A stretch of DNA of 64,000 nt from Scilla litardierei (GCA_030789695.1 CM061142.1:799479258-799543257); one strand, 5' to 3'; positions 33,191 to 44,927 are shown, counted from the first letter of the stretch. Program-made: numbers and translations. The notes: generated from the sequence alone by a model not told the origin.

Positions 33191-33439
33191 TCCAAAAGAA
33201 TTAATTAAGTTGATGATCACCCCAAAAGGGCGAGCTTTGATCTCCCCTAAAGGGAGTTTCATACCGTAGTTTTGATCTCTCCAAAAGAGAGTTTCATATC
33301 GTATTATAGCTTTAGCGACGATCTTTTTGAATATTTTGTTTGAACCCCCAAAAGGGCATCTTCCGATGAATTGCTCCCAAAAGGAGAATTCATTGAGTTA
33401 TATTGGATATTTTCCCGATGAATTGCTCTCAAAAAGAGA
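33191..33439 (+). repeat. T LTR array of seven A-loop mini-hairpins
   Basis: Short inverted repeats with a 3-5 A loop: TTCCAAAAGAA (33191), CCCCAAAAGGG (33220), CTCCCCTAAAGGGAG (33242), CTCTCCAAAAGAGAG (33277), CCCCCAAAAGGG (33345), CTCCCAAAAGGAG (33374), CTCTCAAAAAGAG (33426). Stem bases change between copies but both arms change together, so pairing is kept. They lie downstream of the TATA-like stretch and so would be in the transcribed leader. The last two belong to a block duplicated about 50 bp apart. Confidence 0.8.
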
Positions 33440-33750
33440 ATTCACTGTGATATATTCATCAACCAAATTAATACGAATCGTTGACCCTAACGAACCCATA
33501 CCATGTGCAAACTTTTTATAGGTATTTTCGTACACGTATTTTTCTTTGTTCGCATTTTTCACGTGTTCACATCACCATCACCGTCACCGTTGCTGAAGTG
33601 GTTAGTTTCTTTTCGTAGGATTTCTATTTGATTTGAGCTGTGGTTGCAACAGATTTCTTCCCGTGGATTCGACATCTGGACTCCCAGATTTTACTACTTG
33701 AACGGACTCTTGCGCTTGAGAGAAGCACCTTTCGGAGCCCACCAAGTTTT

Positions 33751-33768
33751 TGGCGCCGTTGCCGGGGA
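33751..33768 (+). promoter_or_regulatory. T primer binding site for tRNA-Asp
   Basis: TGGCGCCGTTGCCGGGGA, six bases past the LTR end, is complementary to the 3' end of plant tRNA-Asp with CCA. This is the primer type used by Athila-related Gypsy elements. Confidence 0.92.
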
Positions 33769-33874
33769 GGAATGGTTTGTGACTACGGTTTATTTCATTT
33801 AGAGGACCTTCGGTGAGATCTTTCCACTTTACTGTACATAAACTTTTTTTATTATTTTATTTTAATTTTTAAAA

Positions 33875-34997
33875 ATGGAATATATGAACTTCTATTGCAC
33901 AAACAATCTTTATGATGCACGATATGCTAATGCACACAAACATAGGATGGAAAAGCTCAAAATTGTTAATTTTAATCAAACTGACTGTGAAACTTTCTTT
34001 CAGGCCCGGAGGAGGTTCACAGACATTATATCGAGCTATTCGCAGCATGGGTACACAAATGAAGAGCTTATGGCATTCTTCCTAGAAGGACTACAACCTC
34101 AGCTGCAGGAATTATTGGGAAGCATGACGCCGACAGTGGCGTGGGAATACATGGAGTCTCTGCAAGAAAACGAAGAAACCGTGGAAGAGACTTCAGAGAG
34201 CGATTCAACGGAGCCTTCGTGCCTCGATCAAGAAGAGCAAAGCGTAGACGTACCTTTGCAATCCTTGAAAGAGGAAGCTTACCAGACTATTCAGACACAG
34301 GAGGCCACATCCCATCAATTCCAAGAGAATTTCCTCGCTCGGAGTCGGCAAATTCAAAAATCTATTGAAGATCTTAATTGGATTGCCACTTGCTTAGAAG
34401 AAAGTAAGGCTTTTTGAAACTCAATTTCAAGATTCTAATATGAGTTTATCTTCTATTGCAGGAATATCGAGCGAGCCATGTCACGTTGATGACACGAATA
34501 AAAATATATACATGGCAAAAAGTGTGTGCAAAAGAGAGGACGAGCTAGCAATTTTGGATGATCGAGAGGAGGAGACAGCTAGGGAAAAGGGTTTTGAGAT
34601 TATCGCCATGGAGTCAGAACCATGCCCTCTTCCAGTTTTGTCCCAAAATCATTTATCCCTCTCCACAATGAACGAGCATCGTACAGAGAGTAGTGCATAT
34701 CTTTCAGGGAGTAGTCGTCAACTTATTTTAATTTCTTTCACTTATTTTGATGACTACATTTGGAATAATTTTATTTCGAAGAATTTTAAACTAAAATGGA
34801 TTGACGTGACTCATCTCTTCCAGGATATAGGTGGACATCTTATAGAGATGCTGGGAGTTACGTTGCTGGGATCCAGTTTAGTCGTTGGAGGAAGAATAAT
34901 CGCCGAGGAGCGCAAGGAGCAAATTGAACAACTTCCTCCACCATCAAAGATTCGGGATCCGCCATTTGATCACGGTGTGTTCTTTCCAGTAGTGTAG
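33875..34997 (+). CDS. T gag-like protein, probably encoded in two exons
   Basis: The first frame, 33875-34417, encodes a Gypsy gag capsid-like region (CETFFQARRRFTDIISSYSQ, LMAFFLEGLQPQLQELL at about residues 38-90), then an acidic part. The second frame, open 34440-34997, is in a different phase. Between them lies a candidate 58-nt intron, 34404-34461: GTAAGG donor, CTAAT branch-like site at about 34435, T-rich tract, TATTGCAG acceptor. Removing it joins the two frames in phase, giving about 354 residues. The second part has a hydrophobic segment (MLGVTLLGSSLVVGG) and a Pro-rich end. No zinc knuckle is seen. Fifty-eight nt is short for a plant intron, so an unspliced or frameshifted pair of ORFs remains possible. 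Confidence 0.6.
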
Positions 34998-36031
34998 TTT
35001 TTATATGCTTTCTAGGTTGCTTGCTTGAATAAACTCGTACCTCTTCCGACATTGAGGACAATGTCCATCTTTAGTTGGGGGTGTGTGTATGAGACCTTAG
35101 GATTTTTTTTTTTGAGAAGAATAAATCACCAAATCTCATCTTTTAAAACTCCTTCATATGCCTCAAATGCGGATGATTATACATTAATTGAGTTCTGAAA
35201 ATTTTTATGGCTTGAGTTGATTATTTTTCCTTCATGGAATTACTTTTAATATATTATTCATGAAAATTTTCAATTTCCATGATTAATATCTCGAAATAGT
35301 TTGAATATATTTCATGCATGCTAATGTGATGAAAAAGCTTAAGTATACACGATTCATTAGAATAGTTTTCAAGTTGAAGAGGAATTTGGCCATGGACGTT
35401 AATGTTTATGTTTGAAAATATGGGTGTTGAGTTGCTTACAAAGAGAAAAGAAAAAAAATTTGAATGAAAAGAATGAAAAATGAACGATGAAAAATGAATG
35501 AAGAAGTATGTCACTAATAAATAACTTGGTTGGCTCGAGTAGTACAGTCCGAGGGATCCTTCTTGGCCTAATGCCCTATGATCGTCCGATTTGGGAGCCA
35601 TTGACAGGAAACTCACTCATTTGATGGAGCGATCCAAGTTATACTTTTTCTGCGAATGTTGCTTGATGCGCGTTACGCGGAACTAATAAAAGAAAAGAAA
35701 TAGTGAATATACTAAGCAACTTCAATACCCATGTCTTGAATAATTCTTTTTGATAGGCCAATTCATTGGAAACACGAAAATTAGAGAAAAACGACGTGTT
35801 ATACTCTCGCTTGCGCAAAACGATGCTTGCACGTTATTTATTCATACTAAATTAGAGAAAATATCATGTGATTGATTTTGTTCATGGATGTGTATATTGA
35901 TGGTCAAGATCATGTTGGAATACGTATTATTGAGCCATGCCATGAGCGATTTGAAAGAACTTATTGTTTTATTACTCATCCGTATTTATCGCTATTTTTG
36001 CTAGAGACTAGCAAATCGCTAGTTGGGGGTG
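34998..36031 (+). other. T 3' non-coding region with two purine tracts
   Basis: It starts with the inverted repeat GACATT-GAGGAC-AATGTC (35048-35065) and a first TAGTTGGGGGTGTG tract (about 35072). About 930 bp follow with no supported ORF, then GCTAGTTGGGGGTG ending at 36031, which touches the 3' LTR and is the working tract. The duplicated tract suggests an internal rearrangement. Confidence 0.65.
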
Positions 36032-38033
36032 TGATTCGGGTTCAATATTACATATTTAACCCCCCACTTAGCCCTATTTTGTGCTCACATGATGCTAAAT
36101 TTATCTCTAATTCATACGTATTTTCTACACATTTATTTATTAGAGAAAACACTATATCTGAGCACAAAACAGCATTTAACGACGCATTTCTGCACTTGTT
36201 ATATTTTTCCTAGCTTGGTCTCGATCTCACGATTCCAACGACTATTTATTTGTATTTTTCTGAGATCTGTGCTAATTACTGTGTATTTTTGAATGCAGAA
36301 TACCAATTAATGGAGAAATACGGGAGCCAGCCTATCAGAGGATGCCACGTGGCACGATCTCAGCTCTCCCCGTCGGATCCAACGGCAAGCAATTATCACT
36401 GCAAGGAAATTTTGTCACCGTTGGATTAACATCCAACGGCCGCAACACTCCCGCATTTGAATCATCAAGCAAGCGACGTGGGCCGTTGGATGATAATCCA
36501 ACGGCCATCGCACGAAGCTGACCGTTGAAGCGGAGAGCGGAATCAATGGTTGACGTGGCTTATTATCGATCGTCGATGCTCAATTGAACGGCCGGAGATG
36601 GATCTCGATTCGAATTCATTTGCAAACGGAGGCGGGGCGACGTGGCGTTCTCGCGATCGACGGATGCGAATCAGACGGCTGAAGACGAAACCCCGCATTC
36701 GCGAACTGGGATCGGAGGCGCGCGATTTCGAGGCAACGTGGCATGATCTCCACGGCCCGAGCTTTAATCGAACGGCTCAAAGTTATTCCGCTCGAGGTCG
36801 AAGATCGCAGATCAAACGAGCGGCGTGGCGTCATTTCGAGCGTTAGATTCTAATCGAACGACGGAGATTAAACTCCGATCCGAATTCGAATTGCAGTGAA
36901 GCGGATGCGGGTGGAGATTCGTTTCAAAGTGCCACGTGTCGATCTCAGATGCGATCCCACCTCAGATGAGCGGCTCACGATTGCCCCGCTCCAGATCTAC
37001 GGCTCAGATCGGTTCGGGCGCGATTTTAAGCGGGTTTTGAACCCGATAGCTTTCTAAACCCGCAATGATTTATATTTAAGCGTATTTAGGGTTTTTTGGG
37101 CGTATTGAAGCAGATTGGGGTGTATTTTGGGCGTATTGGAGGCTCTAGGAGCCGTATTCTCCCCCTGAAAAATTCTGTAAAATTCCAGAGGCTTGTTTTA
37201 TTATTTTCAGAGAGTTTGAAGTATTTTCAAGGAGAATTGGTGATATTTTCTTCAACTTCTACCTCGTATTTTAGTGTTTTTCATCGTATTTTGCTATGAA
37301 TTCAATGTATTTGGCTATGGATCTTGTTTATTCTGAAAGTATGAGTAGCTAGAACTTATTTGTGCATGGTATGGAGTAGTTAGGGGATATTATTCGTGTT
37401 AGTTTGGTTGTATTCCATGTGCTTAATCGTTTAACGTCGCTAAAATTGTAATCGTTGTTCGTAAATCGACTTTTTTAGATTCCAAAAGAATTAATTAAGT
37501 TGATGATCACCCCAAAAGGGCGAGCTTTGATCTCCCCAAAGGGAGTTTCATACCGTAGTTTTGATCTCTCCAAAAGAGAGTTTCATATCGTATTATAGCT
37601 TTAGCGATGATCTTTTTGAATATTTTGTTTGAACCCCCAAAAGGGCATCTTCCGATGAATTGCTCCCAAAAGGAGAATTCATTGAGTTATATTGGATATT
37701 TTCCCGATGAATTGCTCTCAAAAAGAGAATTCACTGTGATATATTCATCAACCAAATTAATACGAATCGTTGACCCTAACGAACCCATACCATGTGCAAA
37801 CTTTTTATAGGTATTTTCGTACACGTATTTTTCTTTGTTCGCATTTTTCACGTGTTCACATCACCATCACCGTCACCGTTGCTGAAGTGGTTAGTTTCTT
37901 TTCGTAGGATTTCTATTTGATTTGAGCTGTGGTTGCAACAGATTTCTTCCCGTGGATTCGACATCTGGACTCCCAGATTTTACTACTTGAACGGACTCTT
38001 GCGCTTGAGAGAAGCACCTTTCGGAGCCCACCA
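36032..38033 (+). repeat. T 3' LTR
   Basis: Same as 31743-33744 with about ten scattered differences, for example CTATATCTG for CTCTATCTG near 36154, one base lost near 37538 and one gained near 37096. The motif cluster and mini-hairpins are all retained. Confidence 0.93.
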
Positions 38034-38340
38034 GAAACCCTAGGGCTATAGAGGCTAGCCAATATGTACTTGCGGTCATGATCCCCGGAATACACGAACA
38101 AAGTTGAGCCGTCTTTTCTACGTCCCGTCGCTAGGAGAGAAACCAAGGAGAAAGCTAAAGAGATTCTCCAACGGTTGACTCGTGCTATTCTGGAAGATCA
38201 TCCGCTGCGTCATCCAGATCGTCAACCTCATAGATTCAGGTACGATTCCTATCAGAGAAGGTAATGATTTAAGGCACCTGTTCTTTATCTAGATCTGTGT
38301 TGTTTGGCTTAAACGCAAATCTAGATCTTTAGTTTCTACA
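38034..38340 (+). repeat. H 3' LTR, second piece
   Basis: Starts with the second GAAAC and runs to TAGTTTCTACA, giving a TG...CA LTR of about 514 bp once T and one duplication are removed. The next base belongs to the 2.2-kb tandem repeat, whose later copies read straight through here, which supports the boundary. Confidence 0.75.
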
Positions 38341-39791
38341 GTTTGTGCTTCTATTATGTTTATTCACTGAAAACATTAGATATTTGAAAGATATCTGAAT
38401 CTTGGAGAATCTTGAGCTAAACCATTTATTCATAATTTGAGTGATGGCCATAGTTCTCATCTTGGTATTTCTCTTATGGAATATGCCAATTTTTTCGGTA
38501 CTAGCACTAGGCAACCCATGTTTGTTATTTATGACAGCATCTCACAGAGTGACAATCAACAAGGGGGCGATTATTTAGAGACTAATATCAAAAGCAACAA
38601 ACTTTTTTATATCCATATTCATCATAAGTTGGGTACAACTTCCATACCTGATGATAAATTTCACGAGTCATACGAGATAAAACCCGATTCCTTAATTTTT
38701 TTGGCTTTTTTGTTTAACTTTTTGGGTTTTGCGGCCCCCCCTTGGGGGGGTTGGGTGCATGTGTTTCTCCACATCATATAACCAGTTTTGTCCATTATTC
38801 AGTATTAAGCTGATTAAATTTCTTTGGTGGGCAAATTATTTGTTATTCTGCTGATCGTGTCCCCCATATTATCACTGTTTTCGGAGAAACCCACCAAGCT
38901 CCCTGCAGGGTCGAAATAAGAAAATGCCTCGTGTTCTCCCGAAGCAACATGGATTTTCTACGATTTATGCTTGTCTTAATCGACAGGGGAGTTGTTGGTC
39001 CTTTTATTATGTGTATTCACTGAATATGTTAAGATCATTGAAAAATCGCTGGTTTTTGGGCAACTTTTGAGCTGTTTCATTTATTCATAATCTGAGTTAT
39101 GGCCATATTTCTAATCTTGGTATTAATCTTATAGAGAATATGCCAATTTTAAGATACCAGCGCTAGGCAACCCATGTTTGTTATTTCTGAAAGCATTCCC
39201 CTCTCTGAAAGCACATGACAACCCTTCAAGCATTTACACACCTTTGAAATCTTATAATTGGAAGTAATTTTAGTTGTTGACAGATATTATCTCAACAAAG
39301 TAAAGAGTGAACATGGAACCAAGCCAGAAGAACTGTTACTCATACTTCACAAGTAAAAGAAAGAAACAACAAAGAAACAAGAAAGAAAAGAAAGACAATT
39401 TAATTATTGCAAGTAGGGATATAATTTGGGTTGACCAACTAATGTTTGTTTGTATCATAATGGTAAATGAATAATAAATCATGAGAAGCTGTTTAACTCC
39501 TACACTCTTAAAATTATCCTCGATTGAATACCCTAATTCTGCCTGCCTGCATCCTTTGAAGTGAACAATTTTGACGAAAATGTTGAAACTGTGTGATGTT
39601 GTAATCCGTGCTCTCTCCCACTCTCCCGAGAAACTTTGTACTGCCATAAAGTAGCCAGCTGTATACTTAGTCATTGTACGTATAGCTTGAATTTAGAGAA
39701 GTGCTTAAATCCAGATGCATTATAAATCTTATAAGGAATTTGTGGGTCATGTACTCAGAAGAAGAGGTTAAGAAGCCGACAGAAGAAATTA

Positions 39792-40216
39792 AAGGCCTAT
39801 GATCTATCAGCACTCTCTGAGCTACTTCCAGATTTGGATGTTTCCCAATAGCCAGCTGCTGCAACCACTGAGAAGCTGAACTGCAAGTCTCGAAAAAACT
39901 AGTGTATAACATCGTTCAACTGTCGTCCTTTTTTGCTTTTATTTTTCTGTAGGTTTTCCATTTTCTTGCCACTATTCTGTATTAAACATCCTGCAGGCAA
40001 AGGGAAAGTACACAATTGAGAGCAGTTCTGAACAACCTAACATTCCAGATGGATCCTATCACTGCCATTCAGCATCACCTCGAGCTACCGCAGCCAATGC
40101 CTCCATCTGTGCCTGCAAAAAAGGAAAGACGTAACAAACCTAGAAGCACAAAGAGGAAGGCGAAGAAGGAAGCGAGGGGGCCGCATGCTGGCTCTCAGTC
40201 TTCTATGGATATGTAA
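39792..40216 (+). pseudogene. SLX9-like gene fragment, copy 1
   Basis: Two exon-like pieces. The first (about 39792-39890) reads KAYDLSALSELLPDLDVSQ, then a TAG. The second starts after an acceptor CATCCTGCAG at 39996 and reads LRAVLNN...FQMDPITAIQHHLE, a Lys/Arg-rich tail and SSMDM with a stop at 40214-40216. The order and motifs resemble the C-terminal half of plant SLX9-like ribosome biogenesis proteins as I remember them. Those act in 40S subunit maturation in the nucleolus. Only the 3' end is present and the first piece has an in-frame stop, so it is a fragment. Confidence 0.5.
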
Positions 40217-41999
40217 ATAGTGCATGTTTACTTATCTGGTCATATCCATATCATATTTTTGGTTCCATCTTGATGCAGGTGCATTTCATAACCATGTCCA
40301 AGTTTCTTTGTGTTGTGCATTCTGAAAGTGAGCGTGAGAGCTAAACCTAGAGCAATGAAGTTCATATGTGTTGGCAAAATCTTCTCTCTTTTTTCTTGTT
40401 TGGGATTTATTTGAAAAAGTCCCTACGCAATATGTTCGACAAAGCTTGTGTGGGTCGCGACCTGCACTAGTTTGTGTAGGCGGCAACCTGCACTGTCAAT
40501 GTAAGAAAATGACTCATGTTCTCCTGAATCCATGGGGGATTTCATATGAGTTATGCTTGAATTAATCAATAGTGGAGTTGTTGTGCTTCTATTATGTTTA
40601 TTCACTGAAAACATTAGATATTTGAAAGATATCTGAATCTTGGGGAATCTTGAGCTGTACCATTTATTCATAATTTGAGTGATGACCATAATTCTCATCT
40701 TGGTATTTCTCTTATGGAATATGCCAATTTTTTCGGTACTAGCACCAGGCAACCCCTGTTTGTTATTTATGAAAGCATATGACAGAGTGACAATCAACAA
40801 TGGGACGATTATTTGGAGACTAATATCAAAAGAAACAAACTTTTTTATTCCATATTCATCAAAAGTTGGGTACAACTTCCATACCTGATGATAAACTTCA
40901 CGAGTCATACTAGATAAAACCCGCTTCCTTAATTTTTTGCTTTTTTGTTTATCTTTTTAGGTTTGGGTGTGTGTTTCTGCCACATCACATAACCAGTTTT
41001 GTTCATTATTCAGTATTAAGCAGATTAAATTTATTTGGTGGGCAAATTATTTATTATTCTGCCGATCACGTCCCCCGTTTTATCACTGTTTTCGGAGAAA
41101 CCCACCAAGCTCCCTGCACTGTCGAAATAAGAAAATGACTCCTGTTCTCCCGAAGCCACATGGATTTTCTACGATTTATGCGTGTCTTAATCGATAGGGG
41201 AGTTGTTGGTCCTTTTATTATGTGTATTCACTGAATATGTCAAGATCATTGAAAAATCGCTGGTTTTTGCGCAACTCTTGAGCTGTTCCATTTATTCATA
41301 ATCTGAGTTATGGCCCTATTTCTCATCTCAGTATTAAATATATAGAGAATATGCCAATTTTAAGGTACCAGCGCTAGGCAACCCCTGTTTGTTATTTCTG
41401 AAAGCATCCCCCTCTCTGAAAGCACATGACAACCCTTCAAGCATTTACACACCTTTGAAATCTTATCACTGGAAGTAATTTTAGTTGTTGACGGATATTA
41501 TCTCAACAAAGTAAAGAGTGAACATGGAACCAAGCCAGAAGAACTGTTACTCATACTTCACAAGTAAAAGAAAGAAACAACAAAGAAACAAGAAAGAAAA
41601 GAAAGATAATTTAATTGTAGCATGTAGGGACATAATTTGGGTTGACCAACTAATGTTTGTTTGTATCATAATGGTAAACGAATAATAAATCATGAGAAGC
41701 TGTTTAACTCCTACACTCCTAAAATTATCCTCGATTGAATACCCTAATTCTGCATGCCTGCATCCTTTGAAGTGAACAATTTTGACGAAAATGCTGAAAC
41801 TGTGTGATGTAATCCGTGCTCTCTCCCTCTCTTCCTAGAAACTTTATACTGCCATAACATAGCCAGCTATAGACTTAGCCATTGTATGTATAGCTTGAAT
41901 TTAGAGAATTGCTTCAATCCAGATGCATTATAAATCTTATAAGGAATTTGTGGGTCATGAACTCAGAAGAAGAGGTTAAGATGTCGGCAGAAGAAATTG

Positions 42000-42445
42000 A
42001 AGGCCTATGATTTATCATCACTCTCTGAGCTACTTCCAGATTTGGATGTTTCCCAACAGCCAGCTGCTGCAACCACCGCGAAGCTGAACTGCAAGTCTAA
42101 AAAAAACTAGTGTATAACATTGTCCAACTGTCATCCTGTTCGCTTTCATTTTTCTATAGGTTTTCCATTTTCTTGCCACTGATTCAGTATTAAACATCCA
42201 TCAGGCAAAGGGAAAGTGCATAATTGAGAGTAGTGCTGAACAACCCAACATTCTAGATGGATCCTATCACTGCCATTCAGCATCACCTCGAGCTAACCCA
42301 GCCAACGCCTCCATCTGTGCCTGCAAAAAAGGAAATACATAACAAACCTGGGAGGACAGAGGAAGGCGAAGAAGGAAGCGAGGGGGCCGCATGCTGGCTC
42401 TCAGTCTTCTATGGATATGTAAATGGTGCATGTTTACTTATCTAG
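42000..42445 (+). pseudogene. SLX9-like gene fragment, copy 2
   Basis: The first piece is open here (KAYDLSSLSELLPDLDVSQQ, 42000-42098), unlike in copies 1 and 3. In the second piece (from about 42205) a one-base loss near 42350 shifts the frame, so the Lys-rich tail is replaced by GRTEEGEEGSEG and the stop moves to 42445. Each copy thus has a different lesion. Confidence 0.5.
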
Positions 42446-44233
42446 TCATATCCCTATCATATTTCTGGTTCCATCTTGATGCAGGTGCACTTCATAACCA
42501 TGTCCAAGTTTCTTTGTGTTGCGCATTCTGAAAGTGAGCGTGAGAGCCAAACCTATAGCAATGAAGGTCATATGTGTTGGCAAGATTTTCTTTCTTTTTT
42601 TATGTTTGGGTTTTATTTGAAAAAGTCCCTACGCAATATGTTCGACAAAGCTTGTGTGGGTCGCAACCTACAGTAGTTTGTGTAGGTGGCAACCTGCACC
42701 GTCAATGTAAGAAAATGACTCATGTTCTCCTGAATCCATGGGGGATTTCATATGATTTATGCTTGAATTAATCAATATGGGAGTTGTTTGAGCTTCTATT
42801 ATGTTTATTCACTGAAAACATTAGATATTTGAAAGATATCTGAATCTTGGGGAATCTTGAACTGTACCATTTATTCATAATTTGAGTTATGGCCATAGTT
42901 CTCATCTTGGTATTTCTCTTATGGAATATGCCAATTTTTTCGGTACTAGCACCAGGAAACCCCTGTTTGTTATTTATGAAAGCATGTGACAGAGTGGCAA
43001 TCAACAAGGGGACGATTATTTGGGGACTGATATCAAAAGCAACAAACTTTTTTATTTCCATATTCGTCAAAAGTTGGGTACAACTTCCATACCTGACGAT
43101 AAACTTCACGAGTTATACTAGATAAAACCCGCTTCCTTTTGTTTGTCTTTTTGGGTTTTGCCACCCCCCCCCCCCCACGGGGTGGGGGGGGGTTGGGTGT
43201 GTGTGTTTCTGCCACATCACATAACCAGTTTTGTCCGTTATTCAGTATTAAGCAGATTAAATTTCTTTGGTGGGCAAATTATTTGTTATTCTGCTGATCG
43301 TGTCCCCGTATTATCACTGTTTTCGGAGAAACCCACCAAGCTCCATGCACTGTCGAAATAAGAAAATGACTCATGTTCTCTCGAAGCCACATGGATTTTC
43401 TACGATTTATGTTTGTCTTAATCGACAGGGGAGTTGTTGGTCCTTTTATTATGTGTTTTCACTGAATATGTTAATATCATTGAAAGATCTCTAGTTTTTG
43501 GGCAACTCTTGATCTGTTCCATTTATTCAAAATCTGAGTTATGGCCCTATTTCTCATTTTGGTATTAATCTTATAGAGAATATGCCAATTTTAAGGTACC
43601 AGCGCTAGGCAACCCCAGTTTGTTATTTTTGAAAGCATCCCCCTCTCTGAAAGCACATAACAACCATTCAAGCATTTACGCACCTTTGAAATCTTATCAC
43701 TGGAAGTAATTTTAGTTGTTGACAGATATTATCTCAACAAAGTAAAGATTGAACATGGAACCAAGCCAGAAGAACTCTTACTCATACTTCACAAGTAAAA
43801 GAAAGAAACAACAAAGAAACAAGAAAGAAAAGAAAGACAATTTAATTGTAGCATGTAGGAATATAATTTGGGTTGACCAACTAATGTTTGTTTGTATCAA
43901 AATGGTAAACGAATAATAAATCATGAGAAGCTGTTTAACTCCTACACTCTTAAATTTATCCTCGATTGAATTCCTTAATCATGCTCGACTGCATCCTTTG
44001 AAGTGAACAATTTTGGCAAAAACATTGAAACTGTGTGATGTTGTAATCCGTGCTCTCTCCCTCTCTCCCGAGAAACTTTATACTGCCATAATGTAGCCAG
44101 CTGTAGACTTAGTCATTGTATGTATAGCTTGAATTTAGAGAAGTGCTTCAATCCAGATGCATTATAAATCTTATAAGCAATTTGTGGGTCATGTACACAG
44201 AAGAAGAGGTTAAGAAGCCGTCAGAAGAAATTG

Positions 44234-44660
44234 AAGGCCTACGATCTATCAGCTCTCTCTGAGCTACTTCCAGATTTGGATGTTTCCCAACAACCAGCTG
44301 CTGCAACCACGTAGAAGCTAACCTGCAAGTTTCGGAAAAAAAACTAGTGTATAACATCGTCGAACTGTCACATCCTGTTCGCTTTCATTTTTTCCGTAGG
44401 CTTACCATTTTCTTGTCGCTGATTCAGTATTAAACATCCTTCAGGCAAAGGGAAAGTGCACAATTGAGAGCAGTGCTGAACAACCCACGTTCCAGATGGA
44501 TCCTATCACTGCCATTCAGCATCACCTCGAGCTAACGCAGCCAACGCCTCCATCTGTGCCTACAAAAAAGGAAAGACGTAACAAACCTGATAGCGCAAAA
44601 AGGAAGGCGAAGAAGGGGGCGAGGGGGCATGCTGGCTCTCAGTCTTCTATGGATATGTAA
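44234..44660 (+). pseudogene. SLX9-like gene fragment, copy 3
   Basis: The first piece reads KAYDLSALSELLPDLDVSQQ and stops at a TAG near 44312. The second piece (from about 44445) is open to the stop at 44658-44660, with the Lys/Arg tail shortened by one codon. No upstream exons are found in the window. Confidence 0.5.
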
Positions 44661-44927
44661 ATAGTGAATGTTTACTTATCTAGTCATATCCCTATCATTT
44701 TTCTGGTGCCATCTTGATGAAGGTGCACTTAATAACCATGTCCAAGTTTCTCTGTGTTGCGCCTTCTAAAAGTGAGCGCAAGAGCTAAAAATAGAGCAAT
44801 GAAGTTCATCTGCGTTGGCAAAATCTTCTCTTTTATCATGTTTCGGTTTTATTTAAGAAAGTCCCCACGCAATATGTTCGAGAAAGCTTGTGTGGGTCGC
44901 AACCTGCACAAGTTTGTGTAGGTGGCT

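Larger units (their letters stand above)
31743..33744 (+). repeat. T 5' LTR
   Basis: Opens TGATTCGGGTTCAATATT and ends GGAGCCCACCA. The first half has the ACGTGGC and CCGTTGGAT motif cluster, a TTATATTTAAG TATA-like stretch near 32780 follows, and the second half has the mini-hairpin array. A 98-codon frame at 32261-32557 is present in both LTRs but is Arg-rich and unlike any family I know; I do not call it a gene. Confidence 0.93.
31743..38033 (+). mobile_element. T: gag-only non-autonomous Athila-like LTR element (TR-GAG type)
   Basis: LTRs of 2002 bp (31743-33744, 36032-38033), TG...CA ends, exact GAAAC duplications at 31738-31742 and 38034-38038, and a tRNA-Asp primer site. The internal region is only 2.3 kb and encodes a Gypsy-type gag but no enzymes. 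About ten differences between the LTRs by eye indicate a fairly recent insertion. The primer site, the palindrome GACATTGAGGACAATGTC at 35048-35065 and AGTTGGGGGTG tracts fit Athila-related Gypsy elements from memory. It would need enzymes from a related autonomous element. Confidence 0.93.
3571..38340 (+). mobile_element. H: old Copia retrotransposon carrying later insertions
   Basis: Copia gag, protease and integrase-start sequences (4769-6670) continue as integrase end, reverse transcriptase and RNase H at 28923-31060. The two parts join cleanly if element L is removed: the integrase reading resumes at the codon expected, apart from the duplicated TGCA. A purine tract and 3' LTR (TGTTGGAAC...TTTCTACA) follow and are themselves split by element T. 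The 5' LTR is not in the window. It may be left of E1 if E1 inserted into the H leader, or it may be lost. Many frameshifts and stops make H the oldest element of the nest. The left boundary at 3571 is only the edge of E1. Confidence 0.8.
38341..44927 (+). repeat. Three tandem copies of a 2.2-kb unit
   Basis: Units start with the block GCTTCTATTATGTTTATTC at 38347, 40585 and 42792, giving periods of 2238 and 2207 bp. The third is cut at about 44927, where the match stops after GTTTGTGTAGGTGGC. Each unit contains the 3' exons of one gene. Each also has an internal diverged duplication: a block of about 200 bp at its start (TTATTCACTGAA through GGCAACCC) recurs about 650 bp later (39002 in the first unit). 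Divergence between units is a few percent by eye. Confidence 0.93.

Noticed and set aside
39667..39912. Minus-strand ORF seen again at 44148-44357
   Set aside because: It is antisense to the SLX9-like exon piece, whose plus-strand reading has clear protein character; the minus frame is a shadow.
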